Assembly (NCBI RefSeq): GCF_023195515.1
Contig: NZ_JALPKR020000002.1
Span: 3,759,001 to 3,823,000 of the forward strand
Direction: 5' to 3'
DNA from: Variovorax sp. S12S4
GTDB lineage: Bacteria > Pseudomonadota > Gammaproteobacteria > Burkholderiales > Burkholderiaceae_C
Length of the DNA: 64,000 nt
Positions within the stretch are counted from its first letter, which is position 1; every line of letters starts with the position of its first letter. The notes under the pieces are model-generated. The model was not told the origin of the DNA, ran no database searches, and saw only the letters and a program-made list of their open reading frames with translations. The position numbers and the translations under genes are program-made. Positions 39,336-52,437 of the stretch are shown here, piece by piece.

Positions 39336-39587
39336 ATGAAGGTCCAGATCCGTTATTTCGCCTCCGTGCGCGAGGCGCTCGCCACCAGCGGCGAAACCGT
39401 GGAAACCGGCGCCGGCACGCTGGCCGCCTTGCGCGACGAACTCATTGCACGCGGCGGGGCGTACGCCACGGCACTTGCACGCGGCAAGGCCGTGCGCATG
39501 GCGCTCGATCAGGTCATGAGCGACGAGGCGGCCGCGCTGCGCGAGGGCGCCGAGGTCGCCTTCTTCCCGCCCGTTACGGGCGGCTGA
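39336..39587 (+). CDS. moaD: Molybdopterin synthase small subunit MoaD
   Basis: 83 residues, a ubiquitin-like sulfur carrier (MKVQIRYFASVREALATSGE) ending in the required GG (FFPPVTGG). The C-terminal glycine is thiocarboxylated and donates sulfur to precursor Z together with MoaE. Its last 14 bp overlap the convergent dapA-like gene, so moaD and moaE are separated by a gene on the other strand. Confidence 0.93.
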   Translation: MKVQIRYFASVREALATSGETVETGAGTLAALRDELIARGGAYATALARGKAVRMALDQVMSDEAAALREGAEVAFFPPVTGG

Positions 39588-40470
39588 GCCGGGCGTCGAG
39601 TTCTACCAACCGGTCGCGCAACGCATCGGATGCGCGAGTCATCGGCGAGCGCAATTCATCGCTCATCGATCCGTCATGCGCCAGCAGCGCCTTGAGCGGC
39701 GCCGGGTTCGGTTCGGCAAACAACATCTCTATCAACGGCTGCAGCAGCTGCCACTCGGCGCGCGCTTCCGCAAGCCGGTTGTCGGCCAAGAGGCGCAGCA
39801 GTTGCACAAAGCGCCGCGTCTGCACATGCCCGCTCGCCGCGATGGCGCCCACGCCGCCTTCGGCCACCGTACTGAAGATCTGGTGGTCTTCGCCGGACAG
39901 CACCTGCAGCCTGCCGTCCGCAATCACGGCGCGCGTCTTGGCCATGTCGCCGCCGCAGTCCTTGATGCCTCGAATGCGTGGGTGCTCGGCGAGGGTCAGC
40001 AGTGTTTCGCGCGCAATGGTCGCGCCGGTGCGGTAGGGAATGTCGTAGACCAGCACCGGCGCGGCGCTGGCGTCGGCAATGGCGCGGAACCATTCGAGCA
40101 GACCGGCCTGCGACGGCCGGATGTAGTGCGGCGCGGGCACCTGCAGCCCCGCCAGGGGGCGTTCGGCGAGCCGCCGTACCCAGGCCGTCGTCTTGCCCAG
40201 GTGGTACCCCGAGAGGCCCATGATGATCGGCAGCCCGCCGGCGGCGGCTTGCACGGTGTCGAGCGCGGCCAGCTGTTCCGTTTCATCGAGCGCGGCGGCT
40301 TCGCCCGTCGAGGCGCAGACCACGAAGCCGGCCACGCCATCGTCGGCGAGCCGGCGTACCAACGCCGACAGCGCGGCATGGTCGACGGCGCCGCCGCGAA
40401 ACGGCGTGACAAGAGGAATCCAGAGGCCCGAGAAATCAGGATTGGCGGAGGGGTTTGATGATTGCGACAC
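39574..40470 (-). CDS. Dihydrodipicolinate synthase family (DapA-like) aldolase
   Basis: 298 residues from a GTG at 40470 with AAGGAAG upstream. The TIM-barrel lyase motifs are WIPLVTPFRGGAVDHAALSA, VCASTGEAAALDETEQ, the tyrosine motif YDIPYRTGATIA and the Schiff-base lysine in RIRGIKDCGGDMAKT. The family includes DapA, N-acetylneuraminate lyase and sugar-acid aldolases, so lysine biosynthesis is possible but not assured. It sits reversed between moaD and moaE and overlaps moaD by 14 bp. Confidence 0.88.
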   Translation of the reverse strand: MSQSSNPSANPDFSGLWIPLVTPFRGGAVDHAALSALVRRLADDGVAGFVVCASTGEAAALDETEQLAALDTVQAAAGGLPIIMGLSGYHLGKTTAWVRRLAERPLAGLQVPAPHYIRPSQAGLLEWFRAIADASAAPVLVYDIPYRTGATIARETLLTLAEHPRIRGIKDCGGDMAKTRAVIADGRLQVLSGEDHQIFSTVAEGGVGAIAASGHVQTRRFVQLLRLLADNRLAEARAEWQLLQPLIEMLFAEPNPAPLKALLAHDGSMSDELRSPMTRASDALRDRLVELDARLSRP

Positions 40471-40722
40471 GCGAGCTTCCTTTGAGGAATCGACCGATGG
40501 AAAGAACCGTCGTTCGATGCGCGCGCAACCCAAATCGGGGCCAAGGCCTTTGCAGGTTCCGTCGCTCATCCGACGACGGAACCGCAGCTCCGGTCAGACG
40601 AGCTTTGGTTTTTTGGCTTTGCTGCTTTGGCGCGCGCGGCTGCTTCCCAAGTGCGAAAGCACTGTGAAGAGCGTGGCGTGGCAAGGCATTGCCGAAGTCT
40701 AGCGCGGTGCCACAATCCCGGC

Positions 40723-41199
40723 ATGAGCGATGCACGCGTTTCGATCCAGACAGCCGATTTCGACCTGGGACAGGAGGTCGCCGCGTTGCGTGCCGGCGAC
40801 AAACGCGTGGGCGCAGTGTGCAGCTTTGTCGGCACGGTAAGAGACCGCAACGACGGCAGCGCCATCGCCTCGATGGAACTCGAGCACTACCCCGGCATGA
40901 CCGAGAAAGCCATCGAGGCCATGATCGACGAGGCGCACAAGCGTTTCGATATTTTGGGTGCACGCGTGATCCATCGCGTGGGCCTGCTGCAGCCGCTCGA
41001 CCAGATCATGATGGTGGCGGTGGTGTCGGCCCACCGCGGCCAGAGCTTCGAGGCCTGCGAGTTCCTGATGGACTATCTGAAGACGCAGGCGCCGTTCTGG
41101 AAGAAGGAACAGACGCCTGAGGGCGCCCGTTGGGTGGATGCGCGGGTGAGCGATGACGCGGCATTGGCGCGTTGGGGCATTACCGCCAACAACGCTTGA
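40723..41199 (+). CDS. moaE: Molybdopterin synthase catalytic subunit MoaE
   Basis: 158 residues from the ATG at 40723. Markers are GAVCSFVGTVRDRNDGS, LEHYPGMTEKAIEAM, HRVGLLQPLDQIMMVAVVS and the active lysine region APFWKKEQTPEGARWV. With MoaD it makes molybdopterin from precursor Z. A 252-bp gap upstream (40471-40722) has no other gene and must hold its promoter if it is not read from moaD. Confidence 0.94.
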   Translation: MSDARVSIQTADFDLGQEVAALRAGDKRVGAVCSFVGTVRDRNDGSAIASMELEHYPGMTEKAIEAMIDEAHKRFDILGARVIHRVGLLQPLDQIMMVAVVSAHRGQSFEACEFLMDYLKTQAPFWKKEQTPEGARWVDARVSDDAALARWGITANNA

Positions 41200-41207
41200 T
41201 GTCTTTT

Positions 41208-41314
41208 CCCTCTCCCTCTGGGAGAGGGCAGGGTGAGGGCAGCAGCCCTCGCTGAGCACCGCGCCTCATCGGCGGCACATGCCCTCACCCCAACCCTCTC
41301 CCAGAGGGAGAGGG
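41208..41314. repeat. REP-like inverted doublet
   Basis: Two G/C-rich arms, CCCTCTCCCTCTGGGAGAGG and on (41208-41240) and a near-perfect inverted copy (41281-41314), flank a 40-base spacer. Each arm contains its own small palindrome (CTCCCTCTGGGAGAG), as in REP doublets (REPINs). It lies between convergent genes moaE and the Bug gene and may also act as a terminator. Confidence 0.8.
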
Positions 41315-41325
41315 GGCAAGAGCGG

Positions 41326-42321
41326 TCAGAGGGGCTTGAAACCGCTCGACTGGATGATGCGCTCCCACGTCTGCGTATAGCTGCGCACGCGGCCGGCAAA
41401 CTGCCCTTGCGGCTCATACGCCACGGTGAGCCCCATCGTCGTCAGCTTCTGCTTCACGTCGGGCATGGCCAGCACCTTCTGCAGCGCCTCGCCGTATTTG
41501 TCGATGACCGGCTGCGGCGTACCCACGGGCGCGAAGATGCCGTAGTAGGGCAAGTCTTCCAGGTTGGAGAAGCCCAGCTCGGTGAAGGTCGGCACGTTCG
41601 GCAGCACGGCCTGCCGCTTGGCGCCGATGGAGGCGACGATGCGCACCTTGCCCGCCTTGTGGTTCTCGATGAAGTCCGGCACCGAGGCAATGCCCGCGGT
41701 GATCTGATTGCCCAGCATATCTGCCGTCATTGGCGCGCTGCCGCGGTAGGGTGCGGGCTGCACGTCGATCTTGTATTTTTCCGAGATCATCTTCACCAGG
41801 AACTCGGGAATCGACGCAGGCGCCGGAATGCCGATGGTCTCTTTGCCGCCGCGCTGGGTGCGAACCCACTTCACGTATTCATCGATGCTCTTGGCCGGCG
41901 TGCCGCCCGACACGGCGAGCACGTTGGCGAAAGTGGCGAAGCCGGCCACGGGCACGAAGTCGGTGGCGGGGTTGAAGCCGGGGTTCTTCACCACCTGCGG
42001 CAAGATGGAGATCGAATGGTCATGCGAGAGGAACAGCGTATGGCCGTCGGCCGGGGCAGCCTTGAGTGCCTGGGCCGCGATCTGCCCGCCCGCACCGGCG
42101 CGGTTTTCGACCACCACCGGCACGCCCAGCACGTCCTTGAGTTTTTCTCCCAGCGTACGTGCAATGGCATCCGTGCCCGCGCCGGCCGGAAAGCCGACCA
42201 GGATGCGGACAGGCGTGCCTTGCGCCTGCGCAACGCCTGCGAGGCCCAGGGCCGCTACAAAGAGGCCGACGCCGAGCGCCCGGCGAACCGGATGAGGGCG
42301 CTGCTGCATTGAAAAAACCAT
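41326..42321 (-). CDS. Bug-family tripartite tricarboxylate transporter binding protein
   Basis: 331 residues from the ATG at 42321 with GGAG 6 bp upstream. The signal peptide ends near GVAQAQG. The Bug/TctC fold is clear: VRILVGFPAGAGTDAIARTL, VVVENRAGAGGQIAAQALKA and PAPYRGSAPMTADMLGNQI. Such periplasmic proteins bind carboxylates or other acids and are greatly expanded in Burkholderiales, usually as orphans without the membrane subunits, as here. Confidence 0.92.
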   Translation of the reverse strand: MVFSMQQRPHPVRRALGVGLFVAALGLAGVAQAQGTPVRILVGFPAGAGTDAIARTLGEKLKDVLGVPVVVENRAGAGGQIAAQALKAAPADGHTLFLSHDHSISILPQVVKNPGFNPATDFVPVAGFATFANVLAVSGGTPAKSIDEYVKWVRTQRGGKETIGIPAPASIPEFLVKMISEKYKIDVQPAPYRGSAPMTADMLGNQITAGIASVPDFIENHKAGKVRIVASIGAKRQAVLPNVPTFTELGFSNLEDLPYYGIFAPVGTPQPVIDKYGEALQKVLAMPDVKQKLTTMGLTVAYEPQGQFAGRVRSYTQTWERIIQSSGFKPL

Positions 42322-42431
42322 GATCGACTCCATTCGAAAAATGACGAGGCACAGTGCAATAGCCGTGCCCGATGCGCCGGACATCTTGAATCGCGCCCGA
42401 ACAGTCCTATTTTGAGTGCAGGAATACCACC

Positions 42432-45053
<2,622 letters not shown>

Positions 45054-45059
45054 AGTCGG

Positions 45060-45401
45060 ATGATGAACTTCATTTTTCGCGTCATTCTTCTGCTCCTGGG
45101 GTTGGTTTTCGCGGCCAGCCTGGCGGTGGCGGTCACGCTGTTGGCCGCTGTGTGGGGCGTGCGCTACGCCTGGGGCCGGATCACGGGCAAGCCCGTGACG
45201 CCCTGGATGGCCTCGATGGGCGGGCGCTTCGACCCGCGCTCGGGCTTTGAGCGTTTTCGCAATGCGGCAAAGCCGGCCGAACCCAACGCCGCGGACGTGG
45301 CCAATGCGCGCGCGCGCGGCGAATCGGTGCGCAGCCCGCTGTCGCTGCGTCCGGCCGGCGACGTGACCGACGTGCGGGCCCGGCCTGCTCGCGGCGAGTA
45401 A
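45060..45401 (+). CDS. Small inner-membrane protein of unknown function
   Basis: 113 residues, starting 6 bp after clpB. One long hydrophobic segment at 4-38 (FIFRVILLLLGLVFAASLAV and on) may be one or two spans, followed by a soluble basic tail rich in Arg, Ala and Pro. No family is recognised. Close spacing suggests co-expression with clpB. Confidence 0.7.
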   Translation: MMNFIFRVILLLLGLVFAASLAVAVTLLAAVWGVRYAWGRITGKPVTPWMASMGGRFDPRSGFERFRNAAKPAEPNAADVANARARGESVRSPLSLRPAGDVTDVRARPARGE

Positions 45402-45417
45402 GCCGCCCCCGCACCGA

Positions 45418-47234
45418 TCAGGCGCGGTACAGCGCCTCGATTTCTTCCGCGTAAGCCTTGTAGATGCTGGAGCGCCGCACCTTCATGGTTGCGGTGACTT
45501 CGCCGTCGTCGTGGTCCAACTCTTTTGTGAGCAGGTGAAAACGCCGGATCTGCGACACCTGCGCGAGCTTGTCGTTGCCGCGTGAAACTTCCGATTCGAT
45601 GAGCGCGCGCACGCGCGGCTCTTCGACCAGCGAGCGGAAATGCGTGAACGGAATGCGCTCCGCCTCGGCCCACTTGCCCACCGTTTCGTAGTCGATCTGC
45701 AGCAGCGCGCCGACGAACTTGCGTCCGTCCGCCACCACGATGCATTCCTTGATGAAAGGGCTGCCCTTCATGGTGTTCTCGATTTCCGAGGGCGTGAGGT
45801 TCTTGCCGCCGGCCGTGATCATGATGTCCTTGAGCCGGTCGACGATGCGCAGTTGGCCGTCTTCTTGCCGCACCACGTCGCCCGTGTACAGCCAGCCGTC
45901 GCGTATGGACGCGGCGGTGGCCTCAGGGTTCTTGTAGTAGCCCTCGAACACCATGTCGCCGCGCACCAGCAGCTCACCCGCTTCGCCGATGCGGTGTTCG
46001 GTGCCCAGCGTGGGCACGCCGACGGTGCCGACTTTCACGGCATCGCGGCGATGGCCCGCGATCATGCCGGTCGATTCGGTGAGCCCGTACACCTCCACCA
46101 GCGGCACGCCCAGCGTGCGAAAGAAGCGCACCACGTCGGGCGGAATCGGCGCCGCGCCGGTGAGCGCAATGCGCGCGCGCCGCAGGCCGATGAAGTTCTG
46201 CAGCGCGCGCAGCACCGTCCAGTAGTGCAGTGCGAAGCGGCCGCGCTCGGCCACGGTCCATGTGTTGCGCGGCTTTTCGGCCAGCGGCGCGCAGGCGGCA
46301 ATCGCACGGTTGAACAGCGCACGCTGCAGCCGGCCGGCCTCCTGCATCTTGATGCTGATGCCGGCGTGCAGCTTTTCCCAGATGCGCGGCACGCCCAGGA
46401 ACATGGTGGGCGCGACTTCGCGCAGGTCTTCCTGCACGGTGCGGATCGATTCGCCGAAGTTCACCTGCGAGCCCAGGTACAGCGGCACAAAGGCCGTGAG
46501 CATCTGCTCGGCCACGTGGCACAGCGGCAGGTACGACAGGTGCGTGGTGTCGCCGTCCAGCGCCAGCCGCTCGACGATGCCGGGCACCACGCCGCGTATG
46601 TTGCGGTACGAGATCATCGCGCCCTTGGGCTTGCCGGTGGAGCCCGAGGTGTAGATCATCAAGCCGATGTCGGCCAGCGTCTGGCGCTCGAGCGCGGCGT
46701 CGACGAGTGCGGTGCCGTCGCGCGCCTCGGCCTCCGCGCCGGCCTGCTCGACTTCCGCGAAGGTCGAGACAAGCGCGCGCACCTCGGGCGGGTAGCTCGC
46801 CAGGCCCTTGGTCTCGATCACCACGATCCTGCGCAGGCGCGGCAACTGGTCGATGGCGTGCAGCACCTTGTCGGTCTGCTCCTGGTCCTCGCAGACGATC
46901 ACTTCGATGTCTGCATGCGCGACCACGTAGGCCACCTCGTTGCTCGGGCTGGTCGGGTACACGCCGACGGTGACGGCACCGGTCAGCCCCGCGCCCATCT
47001 GCGCGATGAGCCATTCGACCCGGTTCTCCGAGATCACGCCAAGGTGGCCGCCCGGCGCAAGGTCCATCGCATGCAGCCCAAGGCCGAAGTGCGTGGCGCG
47101 CCGCAGGTAGCCGCGCCAGTCCAGCGGATGCCAGATGCCGAAGTCCTTTTGGCGGATTGCGATGCGATGGGGCCGCAGCCGCGCCTGCTCGCGCAGCATC
47201 TGCGGCAGGGTGAGCGAGGGAAGCGCAGCATCGG

Positions 47235-47238
<4 letters not shown>
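45418..47238 (-). CDS. AMP-dependent long-chain acyl-CoA synthetase
   Basis: 606 residues. The ATP/AMP signature is MIYTSGSTGKPKGAMISYRN, then VEVYGLTESTGMIAGHRRDA and the C-terminal LYTGDVVRQEDGQLRIVDRL and ITAGGKNLTPSEIENTMKGS. This is the FadD15/long-chain acyl-CoA synthetase-like branch often encoded with Liv-type transporters. It activates a carboxylic acid, probably the transported substrate, to its CoA thioester. It overlaps livF by 4 bp as the last gene of the operon. Confidence 0.9.
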
Positions 47239-48080
<842 letters not shown>

Positions 48081-48083
48081 GGT

Positions 48084-49268
48084 TCAGTTCAGCGAGATCC
48101 AGTCCGAGGCCGCCACCATCTTCTGCGCCTTCATGTCGGCCTTGTAGACGCGGCCCACCGGAATCGAGTTGCCCTTGATGGTGATTGGCGTGCCGACGAT
48201 GCCGCCGGTGTCGAAGTTCTTGATGGTGTTGAGCGAGGCCTTCAGGTTCTTGCCGTCCAGCGGCTTGCCCGCATCCAGCGTGCGCTTGGCCGCCTCGGTG
48301 AACAGCATTGCGGTGAGAAAGCCCTGCGTGTAGGCCGTGCTCTGGTACTCGGGGCGCAGCGCACGGATCTTGTCGAGCATCGGCGCCTTGGCCGAGGTGT
48401 CGTAGTAGTAGCGGTAGGGCATCACGCCCATGAAGCCGTCGGCGCCTTCGCCCATCTTCATGACCGTCGAGCTGTCCATCGTCCAGAAAGTGCCCATCCA
48501 TTTGCTGGTCATGCCCATCTGCTTGCCCTGCTGGATGAACTCGGGAATCGGCGCGAGGATGTAGCCGTGGAAGATGGTGTAGTCAGGCGCGGCCCGGCGC
48601 AGCTTGATGACTTCGGTCGACACGTCGACGCTGCCCGGCGGTGTCATGAGCTTGACCGGCACGGTGAGGCCCAGCTTCTTGGCGGCCGCCTCGCTGGCCT
48701 CGATCGGGTCGCGGCCAAACTCGGAGTCGGAGTACACGAAGGCCACCTTGGCACCCGGCTTCTCCTTGGCGATGTGGCGCAGCAGGATGCCGAACTGTTC
48801 GGTGTAGTCGGGCCCGACCAGGAACTGGTTGGGGTACTTGGCGGAGTCGTTCAGCTCGGTTGCAAACGATGCGCCGGCCATCAGGATCTGGCCGTTGCGG
48901 TCGAGCTCGGGGTTGATGGTCTTGGAGAAGCCGGTCGAGTCGCCGTAATACAGGTTGACTTTGTTCTGGCTCGTGATCTTCTTGAAGGCCGCCACCGACA
49001 CGTCGACCTTGTAGCCCGTGTCTTCGGGCACGTAGCGCAGCTTGCGGCCCTTGATGCCGCCCGCGTCGTTGACGATCTTCACGTAGTCGGCAATGCCGGC
49101 ATTGATGCCGACGCCCGCGAAGGCGAACACGCCGGTCATCGGAATCGAGCCGCCGATGACGATGTCTTCGTTACCCTGCGCGCTGGCAGCAAATGGAACG
49201 GCGGCTGCGAGGCCGGCGGCAATCAGCAATGCGCGGCGGTGCTGGAAAAGCTTCGGTGTCTTGGGCAT
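48084..49268 (-). CDS. livK: Liv-type periplasmic substrate-binding protein
   Basis: 394 residues from the ATG at 49268 (AGGAGA upstream). The signal peptide ends in AASAQG. It is a type I periplasmic binding protein (IVIGGSIPMTGVFAFAGVGI, VKIVNDAGGIKGRKLRYVPE). Subfamily members bind branched-chain amino acids, amides, aromatic acids or urea. The acyl-CoA synthetase in the same operon suggests an acid substrate. Confidence 0.9.
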   Translation of the reverse strand: MPKTPKLFQHRRALLIAAGLAAAVPFAASAQGNEDIVIGGSIPMTGVFAFAGVGINAGIADYVKIVNDAGGIKGRKLRYVPEDTGYKVDVSVAAFKKITSQNKVNLYYGDSTGFSKTINPELDRNGQILMAGASFATELNDSAKYPNQFLVGPDYTEQFGILLRHIAKEKPGAKVAFVYSDSEFGRDPIEASEAAAKKLGLTVPVKLMTPPGSVDVSTEVIKLRRAAPDYTIFHGYILAPIPEFIQQGKQMGMTSKWMGTFWTMDSSTVMKMGEGADGFMGVMPYRYYYDTSAKAPMLDKIRALRPEYQSTAYTQGFLTAMLFTEAAKRTLDAGKPLDGKNLKASLNTIKNFDTGGIVGTPITIKGNSIPVGRVYKADMKAQKMVAASDWISLN

Positions 49269-49284
49269 GCGTGTCTCCTGCGGT

Positions 49285-50322
49285 CTAGTTACGGAAGGGC
49301 CATAGATGAAAGAAGCGGCGGATGCGCCGCCACACTTCTGCGAGCCCATGCGGCTCGAACACCAGAAATCCGACGATGAGCAACCCGAACACGACGGTGC
49401 GCACGGGTGAGAGAAACACGGTCATCTCGACACCGCCCGGCAGCAGGTCGACCACCAGCTTGAGCAGTTCGGGCACCATGGTCATGAACACCGCGCCGAA
49501 GATCCCACCAAGGATCGTGCCCATGCCGCCGACGATGATGGCGGCCAGGAAGAAGATCGACATCAGGAGCGGAAAGCTCTCGGGCGTGACCACGCGGAAG
49601 AAGTAGGCCCACAGCCCGCCGGCCACGCCGGCATAGAACGACGAGAGACCGAACGACAGCAGCTTGTATCGCAACAGCGGAATGCCGAGCACCTCGGCCG
49701 AGATGTCGCGGTCGCGGATGGCAATGAAGGCACGGCCCACGCGGGTGCGAAACAGATTGGCGGCGCCCAGCACCATGAGCACCATTACGGGCACGATCAC
49801 CCAGTAGAGGCGGAACGACGTGTCCAGCGGCAGCCCGAAGAACTGCGCCGGCGGCAGCGAGAGGCCCGAGGTTCCGCCCGTGAGCTTGAGGTTGGCGAAC
49901 AAAAAGTGCGCAATGAATGACGCGGCAATGGTTGCGATGGCCAGGTACAGGCCCTTCACCCGCAGCGAGGGAAGGCCGACGACCAGCCCGCCGAGCATGG
50001 CGACGATGCCGCCTGCGACGATGTTCAGCACGAAGGGCGTGCCCAGCCGGGTCTGCATGATGGCGACGGTGTAGGCGCCCAGGCCCATGAACGCCGCCTG
50101 GCCCAGGCTCACCAGCCCGGTGTAGCCGGTGAGGATGTTGAGGCCCGTGGCGCTGGCCACGTTGATTGCGACAAGGCAGGCGAGATAGAGCCAGTAGTCA
50201 CTGGCCATGAACGGGAACAGCACCAGCAGGGCTGCGCCGATTGCCAGCCATGCCTTCTGGGTGCGTGAGTCGAACAGCGCCGCATCGGCTGTGTAGCTTT
50301 GCTTGAGGGTGCCTATGCGCAT
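49285..50322 (-). CDS. livM: Liv-type ABC transporter permease LivM
   Basis: 345 residues from the ATG at 50322. About ten spans, with the family loop LVSLGQAAFMGLGAYTVAIM and AIRDRDISAEVLGIPLLRYK. It starts after the inverted-repeat element and is followed 16 bp later by livK. It forms the membrane channel together with LivH. Confidence 0.9.
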   Translation of the reverse strand: MRIGTLKQSYTADAALFDSRTQKAWLAIGAALLVLFPFMASDYWLYLACLVAINVASATGLNILTGYTGLVSLGQAAFMGLGAYTVAIMQTRLGTPFVLNIVAGGIVAMLGGLVVGLPSLRVKGLYLAIATIAASFIAHFLFANLKLTGGTSGLSLPPAQFFGLPLDTSFRLYWVIVPVMVLMVLGAANLFRTRVGRAFIAIRDRDISAEVLGIPLLRYKLLSFGLSSFYAGVAGGLWAYFFRVVTPESFPLLMSIFFLAAIIVGGMGTILGGIFGAVFMTMVPELLKLVVDLLPGGVEMTVFLSPVRTVVFGLLIVGFLVFEPHGLAEVWRRIRRFFHLWPFRN

Positions 50323-50381
50323 CGGTTTTCCCTCTGCTTGTGTTTTTTGCGTTGCTGCTCGGGGCGCGTGCAAAGGCCACC

Positions 50382-50590
50382 GGGTACTCCCCTCCGCGAA
50401 TGTCCCCCGCCTTCGGCTCCTCCTTTAGTTCGCTGCGGGGAGCACCCGATGCCCTGTGCATTGGGGCGCGCTCGTGGTGCAACGCTGATCAACGACCGGC
50501 GCGTATGACGCACACGTCGATGGGGTGCCTTGCGCAGCGAAATAAAGGAGGAGGCCGCAGGCCGGGGGACATTCGCGGAGAAAGGTACCC
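50382..50590. repeat. 209-bp imperfect inverted repeat between livH and livM
   Basis: Arms of about 66 bases at each end pair with about 80% identity. An 18-base block is exact (CTCCGCGAATGTCCCCCG at 50392-50409 and its complement at 50563-50580), as are TCCTCCTTTA, TTCGCTGCG, GCACCC and the terminal GGGTAC. The loop is about 75 bases. The 50323-50646 gap holds nothing else. Short frames inside it are repeat-derived and not real genes. Confidence 0.85.
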
Positions 50591-50646
50591 CGTCGGCGGG
50601 TGCGCACCCCGGACAGCATGCCTCACGAACACAAGAGGACGCCATC

Positions 50647-51528
50647 TCAAAGCCTCTCGATCTCATGCGTGCCGAACAGCCCATAGGGCCGCACCATCAG
50701 CACGAGCACCAGCACGATGAAGGTTGCCAGAAGCTTGTATTCGCCGCCGAGATACGAGCCCGCGAGCGCCTCCACCAATCCGATGAACAGGCCGCCGACC
50801 AACGCGCCCAGCACGCTGTCGAGCCCGCCTACGATCACCACCACCAGCACCGACAACCCGAACACGCCCATCGACGAAGAGATGCCGCCGATGGCGCCGA
50901 CGATGATGCCGGCCACCGCGGCGATCATGGCCGAGGTCACCCATGCGAGCGAGAACACGCGGGGTACGTTGATGCCCATCGAGTACGCCGCGGCCTGGTC
51001 CGACGCCGTGGCCCGCAGCGCCACGCCGCCGCGCCAGAAGCGGAACAGCAGCAGCACCAGCCCGATCAGCACCACGGCAATCAGTGCGCCATAGGCAATC
51101 TTGGGGGCGAGGAACGCGTCGCCGATCATCACCGGTGCGTTGGGCAGGAACTCCGGCAGCCGGCGCTGGTCGGCGGTCCAGATGATCTCCACCAGCCCCA
51201 CCAGGATGGACGCGAGCCCGACCGTGACCATGAACACCGAAATCGGCGGCTCGCCCAGGAGCGGCCGGATCATGGTGCGTTCGATCACCGCGCCCAGCAG
51301 CCCTGTGCCGATCACCGAGCCCAGCACCGCGAGCCAGATCGGCAGCGAGAAGCTCGCGGCGAAAGCAAAGAACAGGTACGCGCCGACCATCAGCATCTCG
51401 CCGATGGCGATGTTGACCACGCGCGTGGCCTTGTAGACCAGCACGAAGGCCAGCGCGGCCAATGCATAGAGGCCGCCGCCCGCGATGCCCGTGAGCGCGA
51501 TTTCGAAGAGATAGGCCCAATCCATCAT
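50647..51528 (-). CDS. livH: Liv-type ABC transporter permease LivH
   Basis: 293 residues from the first of two tandem ATGs (51528), overlapping the livG stop. Markers are ALTGIAGGGLYALAALAFVL, ATRVVNIAIGEMLMVGAYLF and RATASDQAAAYSMGINVPRV. The channel subunit partners LivM. It ends just before the inverted repeat. Confidence 0.9.
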   Translation of the reverse strand: MMDWAYLFEIALTGIAGGGLYALAALAFVLVYKATRVVNIAIGEMLMVGAYLFFAFAASFSLPIWLAVLGSVIGTGLLGAVIERTMIRPLLGEPPISVFMVTVGLASILVGLVEIIWTADQRRLPEFLPNAPVMIGDAFLAPKIAYGALIAVVLIGLVLLLFRFWRGGVALRATASDQAAAYSMGINVPRVFSLAWVTSAMIAAVAGIIVGAIGGISSSMGVFGLSVLVVVIVGGLDSVLGALVGGLFIGLVEALAGSYLGGEYKLLATFIVLVLVLMVRPYGLFGTHEIERL

Positions 51529-52388
51529 GCGGCCGCCTGCGCCATGGACTCGCCGCGCAGCTTGCGCCGCAGCTCGCCGACATCGCCCGCGCCCAGGTAG
51601 GCGCGAATCACTTCGGGGTCGGCCTGCACCTGCGCCGGCGTGCCCTGCGCGATGACCTGGCCGAAGTTGAGCACCACCACGTGGTCCGACAGGTCCATCA
51701 CCATGCCCATGTCGTGCTCGACCATCAGCACCGTGACGCCCCACTCACGACGCACGTCGAGGATGAAGCGCGCCATGTCTTCCGTCTCTTCGCGGTTCAT
51801 GCCGGCCACCGGCTCGTCGAGCATCAGCACCTTGGGCTGCATTGCCAGTGCGCGCGCCATTTCCACGCGCTTTTGCAAACCGTAGGGCAGGGCGGCCACG
51901 GAGGCGTGGCGGATGTGGTCGATCTCGAGGAAGTCGATGATCCGTTCTTCCACGTCGCGGCGCAGCTCGGCCTCTTCGCGCCGCGCCCGGCCCAGGTAGC
52001 AGAGGGCGTCGAACACATTGGTCTTCAGGTGTGCATGCCGGCCGAGCTTGATGTTGTCGAGCACCGTCATGCCGCGGAAGAGCGCAATGTTCTGGAAGCT
52101 GCGCGCCAGCCCGAGCGCCGCCCGCTTGGGTGCGGGCAGGCGGGTGATGTCCTCGCCCTCGAACAGCACGCGGCCCTGCGCGGGCTTGTAGAAGCCCGAT
52201 ATGGTGTTGAAGAGCGATGTCTTGCCCGCGCCATTGGGGCCGATCACCGCGGTGATCGAGCCCGCGGCCACGCCGAAGCCCACGTTCGTCAGCGCCTTCA
52301 CGCCGCCGAACGAGAGCGTCAACGCCTCGACCTGCAGCACGGTGGAGGCAGAGGCGGGAGAGGCGTCCCGTGAGGGCTCGTCAGGCAT
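51525..52388 (-). CDS. livG: Liv-type ABC transporter ATPase LivG
   Basis: 287 residues. Walker A GPNGAGKTSLFNTISG, signature region LPYGLQKRVEMARALAMQP, Walker B LMLDEPVAGMNREETEDMAR, and LMVEHDMGMVMDLSDHVVVL. It heads the operon, divergent from the TetR regulator. A long C-terminal tail is normal for LivG. Confidence 0.92.
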   Translation of the reverse strand: MPDEPSRDASPASASTVLQVEALTLSFGGVKALTNVGFGVAAGSITAVIGPNGAGKTSLFNTISGFYKPAQGRVLFEGEDITRLPAPKRAALGLARSFQNIALFRGMTVLDNIKLGRHAHLKTNVFDALCYLGRARREEAELRRDVEERIIDFLEIDHIRHASVAALPYGLQKRVEMARALAMQPKVLMLDEPVAGMNREETEDMARFILDVRREWGVTVLMVEHDMGMVMDLSDHVVVLNFGQVIAQGTPAQVQADPEVIRAYLGAGDVGELRRKLRGESMAQAAA

Positions 52389-52437
52389 GGCTCGCAGGGT
52401 TGGGATAGGGTCAGGGTTTGTGTCCAGGGCAGAAAAG

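Noticed and set aside
50313..50684. Short frames in the livH-livM gap
   Set aside because: They are produced by the inverted repeat itself and cross into livH; no independent evidence.
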